This document shows, piece after piece, positions 11,281 through 21,260 of a stretch of DNA of 64,000 nt (positions within the stretch are counted from its first letter, which is position 1; each line of letters starts with the position of its first letter). The position numbers were made by a program, and so were the translations under genes. The notes below the pieces were generated by a model that was not told where the DNA came from, did not search any database, and was given only the letters and a program-made list of their open reading frames with translations. Source of the stretch: Turbatrix aceti (taxonomy: Eukaryota; Nematoda; Chromadorea; Rhabditida; Panagrolaimidae); the NCBI GenBank assembly GCA_963969345.1, contig OZ017767.1:3314739-3378738 (forward strand). Reading direction: 5' to 3'.

Positions 11281-11834
11281 GCCCTAAGGCACAGCAGTCA
11301 CTTTCCCCTTATTTTGCGACAATCGAAAAAAATGAGTGCGTTCATTCGCACTTATAGTGTTGACTTTGGCAGCTTCGCGCAATGGAATTTTTGAATTCTT
11401 AGAGACGGCATCTAGGGTAATGAATAAGACATGTCCTAAACTTCCAAACAAGCTCTCGATAACCTAAAAATGTTCAGTTTTACCATAGTTGCAGCCCTTT
11501 CAAGTAAAAAATTTGAACGGCACTTGGCTATATCGACAGATACCAACCCGATGGAACTTTCTGTTGGCCAGATTGTTTAGTTGTTGCCTTACACGGCCGC
11601 AATCGAAGATTTAAAATCGAAACTGGAAATCACTGTAGCTGTGCCACAGATCAACATTTTCGTGCCATTGGTGGCTTGTTGAAAGTTCAGGACTTGCTCT
11701 ACTCATTATGGCAGATGCCGTCACTAACAATTTAAAAATACCATTGCGCGAAGCTGCCAAAGTCAACACTATATGCGCGAATGGATGCATTTTCACGTTT
11801 GGGTGACGCGAAAGTGAATGCTGTGCTAAGGGAC
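11281..11834. mobile_element. foldback (long inverted-repeat) element between the two paralogues
   Basis: The left arm (about 11281-11476) reappears in reverse complement at about 11655-11834. Matching landmarks are TAGTGTTGACTTTGGCAGCTTCGCGCAATGG near 11355-11385 against the opposite strand near 11740-11775, and the GCACAGCA...TCACTTT ends. Arms are roughly 180-195 bp at perhaps 75-80% identity, with a central loop of about 180 bp. No transposase frame is present. It resembles a non-autonomous foldback/MITE-type element, and its position between recent duplicates is suggestive. Confidence 0.7.
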
Positions 11835-12131
11835 ATGAACTTTTTAACTCAATTTCCGTTATGGCCGGGACAATAAAAATTTTTATTGGCCGGTACTGAT
11901 TTCATTGTAATATTAATTTTTTTAGTTTATTTTTATTTTTATTTATGCGTTTTAAAAAAGTTTTGTTCATAAACGTGATGTTCCCGGAGGACGAAAATTA
12001 TAAATATTAGCATACGATATTTGCATTATGACTACAACGCCGTAGAGAAGTTTGTTTATTTGTATGCTTGACGTTGTCAGTTGTGAAATTCCAGCAAAAC
12101 TGAGAATTGCCGTCCATAAACGCCAATAAGC
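11835..12131. other. spacer and duplicated 5' flank of paralogue B
   Basis: AT-rich to about 12015. From there the sequence matches the flank upstream of paralogue A (TTTGCATTATGAC..., GACGTTGTCAG...), so the duplicated unit begins near 12020. No gene. Confidence 0.6.
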
Positions 12132-14299
12132 ATGCAGCTTTCGGCGCTGATTGTCATGCTTGTATTATTTTTTACCCGTCCGCCAATCGTCGGTGGAAAA
12201 TTTATGGATATGTACGGCAGTAAGTTTAATTTTAATTAATGTTGGTCAAATCTTTCGAGTTTTGCAGAACTGTTCCAGATCGAACTCCTTGACGATTGCT
12301 CGGTTTATGTTTACGACCGAGTGATGTTTTTTGACGCACCAAAAACAGATTGGTGCAAACTCAAAAAATCGAGCTTTAATGCGGATATTGGTTATCCTGA
12401 GTTGATTGATGATGGCAGACGGTACTTGATGATTATTGCGATGTACCGAGATGACGATAACTTGGTAAAGACAAGCGTCATAAATGAGATCAACGGAACT
12501 GAACACTGTAAGATTTTGGTATTTTTAAATTTTGATTCATTTTTAAGTACATACAACATAAATTCATTTAGACGTCTGGTTCTCACAAGATTACTTCGAA
12601 ACAAGAGAATATAAAACCTATTACAATGTTACTTCCACAATGCACGTTCCACACACAGCAACAGATTACGGACGATACTATATGCTTGGATATGTGCCGA
12701 TAGTAAAATATCTTTTATTAGTTTACGAATCTTGCAAGTATGGTAAAACTACACCGAATCATTTCACTACAGCAGTAAAATTTGACGGCAAAAAAAATTC
12801 TGCAGCAGTTGAGGTGGGAAGATTTACGTTTCAGTATGTTTCATAAAAGCAATTCAGACAACATCCGACTGCGATTCAAATGTTGTAGTACAGCACCCTA
12901 TATCCCTTGGTGGAAACAGATACACAAATGTTAAAGTATACGTCGACCCAAACCATCCTGAAGAAAGACAGTGCTCCGTGGGTAATGAGACATTTGTGCT
13001 GCGTCCCATCAAACAGTCCATACAAACTGCTGTCTTGGCCTACAGCATGATTACTGACTGGTCTAAAACATGTACGTATGCATTTAAAAAAAATTAAATT
13101 TATGAAAGACAGTTTTCAGTTTATACACCGTTTACGAAGCTGATCAACGGACACAAGTCAAAGTTTATCGGAGCAACAAAATCCACAGAAAGATTATTGT
13201 TCAATGGAAAGAACTACAAACGCCCAAAGATCGAAAAGGACTGTAAGTTATTTTAAAATCACTTTTTATACTCTCTCTGATTTGATTTTTAGACACCGAG
13301 CAACCGTTTTTTTTCTACAATGCAACCGAAAACATGTACTCGCCGTTATTTCTGTACTACAAATTCACGGGGTCGGATCGAAGGTTTTCGGTGCGCTTTG
13401 TCTACGATGGAAACTTTTACGACATTTTCGCGCCCATGGAATACATGAAGCAATGCAATTTCCCAACTGCGGATTCCGGGATCACCGTGGCTGCTGCCCC
13501 CCGTGTCGTCAAACAGGACGAACAGTCGATTTCCATCGAAGTGTACTTCCTAATCAACAACGTAAACTTTCAATTCTGCGTTTTTGACGTCCAATACAGG
13601 TACAAAGATGCCAGGTACGATGTCAGTCTCAACCTGACGTCCGAGATCAACGCCTACGTACACGTTGAGAAGCGTTCAACGACCGCTGCCAACTGTGACT
13701 ACGCCGGACGAACAGTTCGCTGGCTGCTCGCGTACTCGTCGAAGAACGACGACGCCGAGCTCGTCAGCCTGGACAACAGCGTCTCGAGCCCCATTTTCCG
13801 GTGCCCTCACTGCGGCCCGGATTCCAAAATGTACTGCGACGTTCATCCGGAAGCAAAGAAATACTATTCGGCGGTGTTCATTCAAACCGTGAACAACGGC
13901 AAGACCGACGTCACGTACGTCAGACTCGTCAATCCCCGGGGCTACCAGCTCAAAGCGGAATACCACACTTCCACGCTGAGCGATGAATTCTACTTTGTAC
14001 AAAACATTGATATGAGTATGTTTCCAAAAATTGATCAGACAATGCTCATTTGTGCTTTAGAATTGGAACTCCAAGAAATCTGGGTCCGACTGCAGGAAGG
14101 CAAGGCCAACGACAACGTTCGCGCGACCCCTAAACCTGGCAAAAAGGGGGGAAACGATGCCCAGAGCACTATCCCGACAACTGAGGAACCCTCCGGCGAA
14201 GACGACGAATACGAACCAGATTGGCTCGATGTAAGCCATTCATATTCTCTTGATTGGTGGTCCATTTTGTTCGCTTTTGTTTTTTTGGCTCAAAATTGA
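12132..14299 (+). CDS. secreted protein, tandem paralogue B, altered C-terminus
   Basis: Exons 12132-12219, 12268-12507, 12572-12813, 12858-13071, 13120-13242, 13293-14015 and 14061 onward reproduce the paralogue A structure in the same phases. The signal peptide is nearly identical. Exons 2 to 3 have drifted (for example FDAPKTDW versus FKATKTDW), while exons 4-7 are almost identical; within exons 6-7 I see only a handful of substitutions (K for N, G for E, E for D). The donor after WLD is kept at 14231, but the acceptor matching 9981-9982 in A is destroyed (CGCAG became CGCTA). Without splicing, the frame runs through a hydrophobic stretch (WWSILFAFVF) to a stop at 14297-14299. Alternatively the AG at 14329-14330 gives two residues and a stop. 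Function unknown. Confidence 0.7.
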
Positions 14300-14918
14300 T
14301 GTTTTTCGCTATTATATTTCGTGTACTTAGTTAGAGTAGTAAAAAGGATAATTACAAGAGTTAATCGAAGATAATCACAACACTCATAAAAAACAAAATA
14401 AAAACAATTTCAAAGTATTTAACATAATTATTACTATGTAACACTTTCGTCACTCACGTCAGTGCATTTTCACGTCACTTTGAACGTAACATGAAGCCGG
14501 ATAAAATGAATCAAGTTTGAATGAGAAAATGCAATTTATTTATTAATTTAACACCAAGCAGTACGGCGGGAGACAAAGAAGCGACCTTTGGTTTCCTGTC
14601 CAAGGCATGGAAAATCCTACGACGAAAATTCAAAAAGCTCAACAAAACAAAAGCCTGGCAAATAACAGCAGAACAATTAGAGGTGACCGATTGCTGGGTA
14701 TTGTATTTATTGCCCGAATTTTTGTCCCAGAATTGGTGACTTTGCAATCACGCGATCAGCGTTGTCATTTGTTGTCTGGTTGACTCACCGGCCGCTGCAA
14801 AAGGCGGATACGACGTGTGTGTCTATTCTGGCTTTTCTTTGGAATCAATCATATCTGTCTTCCTGTCCGCATCTTACCTCAACGCTCCTTGCCATTCCTT
14901 GGATTTCGTCTCAAACAC
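14300..14918. other. spacer, nothing firm
   Basis: An AATAAA at 14397-14402 could end paralogue B transcripts. A 72-codon open frame at 14521-14739 is lysine-rich (LRRKFKKLNKTKAW) but has no start context, splice partner or homologue that I can see. Confidence 0.4.
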
Positions 14919-15700
14919 ATGGCTGATAACAACAGCGTCTGGATGATGGGACTGATTGTGCTGCTATCAGTCGCGTTGGTCCACGCACAAACCTTTGAAA
15001 CCGGTGATAACACCACCGTTGCAGGATGCTCGTGAGTTAATTTTATAGCTTTAAAGCTTACGATATGAAAAAAATTGAAAGTAACAATGTTGTCACTTGT
15101 TCTTGATGAAGTAAGATAACAACTTTTTTTACGATAGTGTTTTTATTACTTTCTTATTTTACTTTTTTGTTTATTATTATAGTTCTCACTGTTCCCTTCA
15201 AGACTCGGATATGAGTTGCTGGAATACAACTTTGGAATTCTATGAGCGTGTTCTGATGGGCCAGATGCGATACTTTATCGCCGTGCAGATCAACATCGAT
15301 CAATGGCATCGCCGGCATGATGGCAACTATTCATCTGACTGGGATCGAGTCATCGCTTCGACCAATGCTTCCATGCGTGAGTGTTTATAAATATATTTTT
15401 TTCACAACAAAAATCCATTTTTTTGCAGAGCAGCATCTCGATGGCGAGGACGACCTCCTGACCCCCGACCTCGTCTCTTCCATCGTTCGTCCCCTGATCC
15501 AGCGGGTCGCGAACCAGTCGGATCACATCTTCACGTTCATGCCGCACTTCAGATGCCCTCTGCCCTGCGGCCACTTCTTCGCTTCGTGGCGCGCGGCGTT
15601 CTTCGTCTCCATGTTTATCAACATTGTCCTCGGCTGCATCGCGATTCCGTACATCAAGCACATCGCTCGGTACGGGACCAGCATTAATATTGAGTGGTAG
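14919..15700 (+). CDS. small type I membrane protein, unrecognised
   Basis: Exons 14919-15031, 15183-15376 and 15429-15700 join in frame to 192 residues. The N-terminal signal peptide (WMMGLIVLLSVALVHAQ) is followed by an ectodomain with paired cysteines (CSSHC, MSCW, RCPLPC) and several N-glycosylation sequons (NTT, NYS, NAS, NQS). A single C-terminal membrane span (AAFFVSMFINIVLGCIAIPYI) and a ~14-residue cytoplasmic tail end the protein. The topology is thus type I. No family is recognised. An AATAAA lies 180 nt after the stop. Intron 1 (151 nt) carries weak copies of the GTAAC/GTTAC words. Confidence 0.8.
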
Positions 15701-15877
15701 CACAGCCAACGACTTGCCACCTTGCACTTTGCCTTCCCTCCTTTTTCTAGCCTTTTCAGGTCCACCAAAGATGTTCACAATTTTTTACAACCTTTTACGC
15801 CTTTCATATCAACCCTGATTTGTTTTTTGTTACTATGTTTTACTCGGGTATGATACTGTTTTTTTATTATGTAATAT

Positions 15878-15883
15878 AATAAA
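15878..15883 (+). promoter_or_regulatory. polyadenylation signal AATAAA
   Basis: Canonical hexamer in AT-rich sequence 178 nt downstream of the small membrane-protein stop codon. Confidence 0.6.
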
Positions 15884-16009
15884 TTAACCGTTTTTATTTG
15901 GAAAATGTTGAATTCCTTGGGTATAGAATTTTTGCATTTTTGTAGATCTCAAAAACAGAAAAAGCGAAGGAATCCAAAAAATCAAGTCAAAACAAGATTT
16001 TTATGCATA

Positions 16010-16155
16010 TCACCGAAAGTGACATAATAGGAATAAAAACTGTTATTCGAAAAAAAACGGCATTCAAAAGATAACAAAATAAGAACAAAGTGTGAATGTT
16101 ACTCGGTAGAGAAGTAATAAAATAGCGACGAAAAATGTTACTCCGAAGTTTCTGT
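16010..16155. repeat. GTTAC/GTAAC repeat, inverse orientation
   Basis: CGAAAGTGACATAAT, GTTATTCG, AGATAACAAAATAAGAAC, GAATGTTACTCG and AGTAATAAAATAGCG follow one another. Read on the opposite strand they match the units in the GALNT introns. Located in the spacer between two genes. Confidence 0.6.
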
Positions 16156-16569
16156 GTTTTTTTCTGCTTTTGAATACAAAATAATAAATTCATCGTTTCT
16201 ATAAAAATTGTTGAATTTCTTGGATGCAAAATCTGCAGGCCGCAGCATTTTTCAAAAAATAATTCATCAAGCGCTTGCTTATTTGTTCACCTACCTGTGT
16301 CCAAGGCAGGGAGGAAAACAATTCCAAAAGCGGACATTTTTTGACCGCTGTCGTTGGTCGGTTGGTTGGTCGCTTCAAGCAGGATAGGATGACCACCTGG
16401 CCACCTGTGCAGACACCGGGTGGGGCGTCGTCGGCTTCTGACCACCGAGGAACCGACAAGGCAGATGCGCAAATTTGACTGGCTTTCTATTTTTGGAAAA
16501 ATTTTTCCAGTGTCCCTATCTATAAAACTCGTCGATCAGGAATCGCAGAAGGCCAGAAGCTGCTTCAGA

Positions 16570-17883
16570 ATGACTTTTCAAGGGACCGGAGTGGTTTTCG
16601 CGACTTTTGTGAGCTGCGCGCTCGCTGCTGTCTTGACCGGATCATCGACGACGACCACTTTGACTTCGACATCAGCGACGGCAGTCGGGCCCAAGCCAAA
16701 GCCCCTGACCACCACGGTGACGGCAAATGGCACGCTGCTCTACAGCGATGTCTGCCCGCTCCCCGAGTACAAAGAAGTGATGCCGGAGGAGTTCTACGAG
16801 AAGCTGCTCAACATCTGCCGCACAAAAGACATGCTCGCCATCGACCGATTCCACGAGCAGCACAATCTCTTCATGCAGCTTCCGGACGACGTCCTCGCCC
16901 GCCTCCCTCTGCCCCACGTCTTCCGTCAGCTGCCGGCCGAGTGGCAGGCCATGTTCCATGCCGTGTACTACAACAAGACGATTCCCTTTGACCAGAAGCT
17001 CGAGGACCTCGACCGTCTGGTCGCATCGCTGCCTGAGGACCTGCTCAAGCTTCTGGAGCCCCGAAATGAAAAGAAGAAGACCAAGGGCATCAGAGGCGGC
17101 AGCGGAGGCGACAACGACAACGATAATGTCAACGGTATCGAGTTCCAGGTCACCGTACTCCTTCAGTTCAACGGATACTTTGTAAGCTTTATTTTCGTTG
17201 TGGGACCTAAATTTAAATTTTCGTCGTGAGACCAAAATTTAGATTTTTGCCGGGAGACCCAAATTCAAATTTTCGCTCTAAGACCCTAATTCAAATTTTC
17301 GCTGTGGGAACCAAATTCAAACTTTCGCTATGAGATCCAAATTCACACTTTTGCCCTATTTTAGAAGCCAGAAGCGTTGGGCTCGTACCTCAACCGCCAC
17401 CAGTACGAGCAGCTGGAACTGATCGTTGCTGAAAAAAGTCTCCCAGCCGCGACTCGCTCGTACCTGGTTGGTCGGCTCCTCAAAGAAGCCTACGCAGAAG
17501 ACCCCGAACACTTCCCTCTCCCGATGGGCGACGACATGGCCAACTCGAGCGTGCCTGAGCCCATTCGTCGGGCGGGCATCCATCTCATGTTCTCGAAAAA
17601 TCCATTTGAAGACAACGAACCCTTCGAAAAGCTCATCCGCGAGTTCGGCGGCGGAAAGGCCCCGTCGAACAGCGTCGCCAACGACGCCTTTGCCCTTCCC
17701 GGCCTCGAGCGGATTGACGGAGGCTTCCGTGCGGCCACGGCACTCAAGAGAATGCTCGGCATGCGAATGCAGCGTCTACAGAGCCGTCAGATGCTCTGGA
17801 ATCTCAAGAACGCCGCCAGCAAGACCCAGTTCGCCGCGCTCAACGAATTCGTCAAGCACGGTCGCTTCGACGTTCATTTCTGA
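16570..17883 (+). CDS. secreted helical protein, unrecognised
   Basis: Two exons, 16570-17181 and 17365-17883 (phase 0), encode 376 residues. The start at 16570 begins a good signal peptide (GVVFATFVSCALAAVLTG), followed by a Ser/Thr-rich linker (residues ~25-50). The rest is predicted mostly helical with repeated leucine-rich segments such as LPDDVLARLPLPHVFRQLP and LDRLVASLPEDLLKLL, and an Asp/Asn-rich hinge (GGDNDNDNVN) near residue 190. It has very few cysteines. I do not recognise a domain; the helix-rich look recalls secreted nematode lipid-binding or SXP-type proteins, but no diagnostic motif is visible. Confidence 0.78.
17201..17356. repeat. six 26-bp tandem repeats inside the intron
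   Basis: Six consecutive 26-bp units, each starting TGRGACC or close to it and continuing with AAATT and TTTTCG blocks, run exactly from 17201 to 17356 inside the intron 17182-17364. They stop 8 nt before the acceptor. Confidence 0.9.
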
Positions 17884-18392
17884 GCCTTTTCTGAATATTT
17901 TTCATATTTAATTATTTTTGTTTGTATATACCATGGTGTACTGTAATTATTTTTCCGTCCAGGAACCCACAATTTTTAAATTATTTTTTTTTTAAATTTT
18001 TTTTTGTAATAAAAAATACACGCGGAGTATTTTTTTTACCGAAAAATAAAATAAACAAAAATATTTGTTTGCGGAATAAAAAAAAATTGAAAAATTATTT
18101 TTTGTAATAAAAAATACACCGGGCAATAATTTTATCCAAAAAAGTTTTTGGAAATAAAAAAATAAATTTTCTTATTTATTTGGCCAAAACTCCCTCAAAA
18201 AAGCTTACATTAGATAAAACAAAAAAAATGTCAGCAACATGCAACAACAAAAACCGAAGAAGAAAAAAATAGATAACAGGCCAACCCGGACGACAGACGA
18301 CGGTCGGCATAACTGATCAACCAGCCAGCCAGTCAGCTCGAGGAAACGCGTCCTGGTCTCACTGGGGTGCACCTGCACACGTCGCCCGCAAC
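17884..18392. other. convergent 3' region of secreted protein and ABCE1 genes
   Basis: Very AT-rich. Contains two direct copies of TTTGTAATAAAAAATACAC (near 18004 and 18101). TTTATT at 18175-18180 would be the AATAAA of the minus-strand ABCE1 gene. No coding. Confidence 0.6.
18175..18180 (-). promoter_or_regulatory. polyadenylation signal of ABCE1 (minus strand)
   Basis: AATAAA on the minus strand about 215 nt past the ABCE1 stop codon. Confidence 0.5.
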
Positions 18393-20479
18393 TCAGTCAT
18401 CGAGGAAGAAGTAGTTTCCGGTCGACTTCTGCTCGACGTCCTTCACCGAGCCATTCTTGTTGATGCGTGGCCGATGGCTTTCGTTATCGCGACGGAACGA
18501 GATATCCAGGTGCTTGAGGAACTTGTTCATGCCCTCGAGCAACGAATTGGGCGCTGTTGCTGTGGCCTCGATGGCTGGCTTGCCCTCCATGACGATGACC
18601 CGGTCCGCGAGGTACGTGGACATGATGAAATCGTGCTCGACGACAAAGGCCGTCTTCTTCGAGTGCAGGATGTGGCGTTTGATGACTTTGGCGGCGTGCA
18701 GACGCTGCTCCGAATCGAGGTACGCGCTGGGCTCGTCGATGAGGTAGACGTCAGCGGGCTTGCCGAGGCAGAGTACGAGTGCCACGCGCTGCAACTCACC
18801 ACCGGAGAGATTCTGGACCTCGAGGTCGAGAAGTCTCTCCATCTGGAGCGGATTCATGACGTCGGTCTTGAAAGTTGGGTGGTTGACCATGGATGGGATG
18901 CGTTCGAGCAAGAGGTGCCGCACGAGGCCTTCAAACTTGGGCGCGATCTTCTGCGGCTTGTAGGAGATGTTCAGGGCCGGGATTTCGGTGTCTTCGTCGT
19001 CGGGCTTCAGGTTGCCGGCCAGCATGCGGATCATGGTCGTCTTGCCGGTACCGTTTTCTCCGAGCAGCACGATGATTTCAGAATCCGTGAAACTGCCGCC
19101 GTCGATGGAGAGTTTGAAGCCGCCGAGTGTCTTGGTGCAGGCCGGGTACTGGTAATGCGTGTCGCGTCTGGCGACCTCAGTTTCCAGCTGATCGGTCACC
19201 TTGAAGGACAGCGAAGTTTCTCTAAAAACACAAAAATGCAAAAAAACCTCATAAAACCGTTCAAACCTGAATCGCATGTTTTCAGTCGCGATAAATCCAT
19301 CGAGGAAGACGTTGATGCCTTCACGAACTCCGTGGGGCAGAGTCACGACTCCATACGCCCCCGGGCTGCCGTAGAGGAGGCACACGCTGTCAGACAGGTA
19401 ATCCAGGATAGCGAGATCGTGCTCGACGACCAAAACATAATTATCGTGACGAATGAGTTCCCGAATGACACGGGCGACCTGCAGACGCTGCCGGACATCC
19501 AGGTAACTGGAAGGCTCGTCGAACATGTAGACATCCGCCTCCTGGACGACGCACATGGCGATAGCGAAGCGCTGCAGTTCACCACCTGACAGATCCGTGA
19601 TTCGACGTTCCAGCACGTTCCGTAGCTCGAGCATGTCAACAGCGTAGTCAAAGTTATCCCGATTGCACTTTGAGCGGAGGAGTTTCTCGACGGTCACTGA
19701 TTTGTCCTTGATGGCTCGCGGAATTTGATCGACGTACTGCGGCTTGATCAGCACCTTGAGATTGTTTTCGAGCAACTTGACAAAATAATTTTGCAAATCC
19801 GAGCCTCGGTAGTACTGCAGGATCGTCGGCCAGTCAGGGCAGTTGTTGTATCGCCCGAGGTTGGGCTTCACCTGGCCGGCGAGGATTTTGAGTGCCGTCG
19901 ACTTGCCGATACCGTTGGTTCCGACAAGACCGAGAACCTGGCCGAGACGCGGCTGCGGTAGACGATGCAGCTTGAAACTGTTCGCACTGTAACGATGGGT
20001 TGTGTCCTTCTCAAGGTTGCTGGGCAAGTTGATGATCAGAATCGCGTCGTAGGGACATTTCTAAAAAAATAAACATTTTCACTGCTTTTAAAAATTTTAG
20101 GTCACTTTTCAGCTAACAACAAACAAAAACCCCAAAAAAAGTGATTTCTTAAGAAATACCTGTCCAAAATAAAAAAATGAGATAAAAACCCTCACCTTGA
20201 CGCAGATACCGCAACCGATGCAAAGAGTTTCCGAGATTTCGGCAATTTTCGAAGAACTGTCCACAACGATGCATTGTTTGCCTAAAAAAATCCAATGCAT
20301 CACAAATCACAAAAAAACAACAACAACAGAAACGTACCTTGCTTGACGACAGGACAGGACTTCTTGCAGGGTTGTCCGCAATTTTTAGGCTTACACCGAT
20401 CCGAGTTGACGATGGCAATACGTGTCATCTTGGCCTGGACCTGGTCCTTGTTTAATCGTTTGTTTATAACGTTGCTCAT
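18393..20479 (-). CDS. abce-1: ABCE1/Rli1 ribosome-recycling ATPase
   Basis: ABCE1 splits ribosomes after termination in the cytosol. Minus-strand exons 20479-20338, 20281-20196, 20060-19267 and 19221-18393 join in frame to 616 residues, close to the ~600 of the family. Two 4Fe-4S clusters are bound by [15 protein letters not shown] and [12 protein letters not shown]. The first nucleotide-binding domain has Walker [10 protein letters not shown], signature [12 protein letters not shown] and FDEPSSYLD. The second has [23 protein letters not shown] and DEPSAYLD. The invariant C-terminal NYFFLDD is present. All catalytic residues are intact, so a functional housekeeping gene is expected. The BTB-protein gene starts ~780 nt away on the other strand, so the region between could serve both. 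Confidence 0.98.
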
Positions 20480-21260
20480 ACTGAATAGCGTCTGGAATCA
20501 GGGAGTACGATAAAGGTAATAACAACAGACGACGTGGAGCGATTGCACAAAAACAACAAATTGTGCAATTTAGAATGCGAAAAGCAGCGCAAGAGAGCGA
20601 TGCTTCGACGCACAACGCCAAGTTTCCTTTGCGACAATATTTGATTTCGGAATAACATTTTTTTTCCTTATTTTACTATTACTTTTCGTTTGAAGTAATT
20701 TTCAACTTGCATTCTTATTTGTTATCTTTTGGATGTCGCATTTTGGAATAACATCTTTTGTCTTTATTTTGTTACTTCCACCGTTTTGGCTTATTCGAGC
20801 TGCATTAGCGCGAGCGACAATCTCACTGACCTTTTTTGACGATGCCGGGTTGGTCTGGCCCTGATTTATTTGCAAAATAGAGAGATATGCAACCACACTG
20901 ACCAAATACCCTTTTTTTGTCTGGTTGAAACATTTTGTATGTGTTTTTTTCTAACGAAAGTTCCACACTATTTTTTTTGCACATATCTAAAAATATTACT
21001 TACTACTTATTATATTTTTTGGCTTATTTGGGTAAACGTATTTTTTTCGAACATTTCTGTTTCCTTGCATTTTTGTAATTTTTAGAAAGGTATTTTCGTG
21101 ATTTTGCCTCTCACACAATTTCTACTCCGTTGAATTTTTGTTCAAAGTGCAAAGTTTCTGGGTAAAGGACGGGCAAGCCCGACAGACGAACGAACTGGAA
21201 ATGCTCGTGGACAGACGGACAGGAATTATACTGCCATAGGGGGAGCCGGGATGCGGAGGC
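20480..21260. other. divergent intergenic region between ABCE1 and BTB-protein genes
   Basis: Probably contains both promoters. No TATA box obvious. Positions 20645-20785 hold GTTAC/GTAAC-family repeat words. Nothing coding seen. Confidence 0.5.
20645..20785. repeat. GTTAC/GTAAC repeat, ABCE1 upstream
   Basis: GGAATAACATTTTTTTTCC, TACTATTACTTTTCG, GGAATAACATCTTTTGTC and TATTTTGTTACTTCC in plus orientation, about 100 bp apart, match the units in GALNT introns. Confidence 0.6.

Noticed and set aside
14521..14739. 72-codon lysine-rich frame between paralogue B and the small membrane protein
   Set aside because: No promoter, splice or homology support; antisense frame over the same bases is equally open.
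18474..19589. 371-codon plus-strand frame
   Set aside because: It is the antisense shadow of ABCE1, whose exons and motifs on the minus strand are certain.
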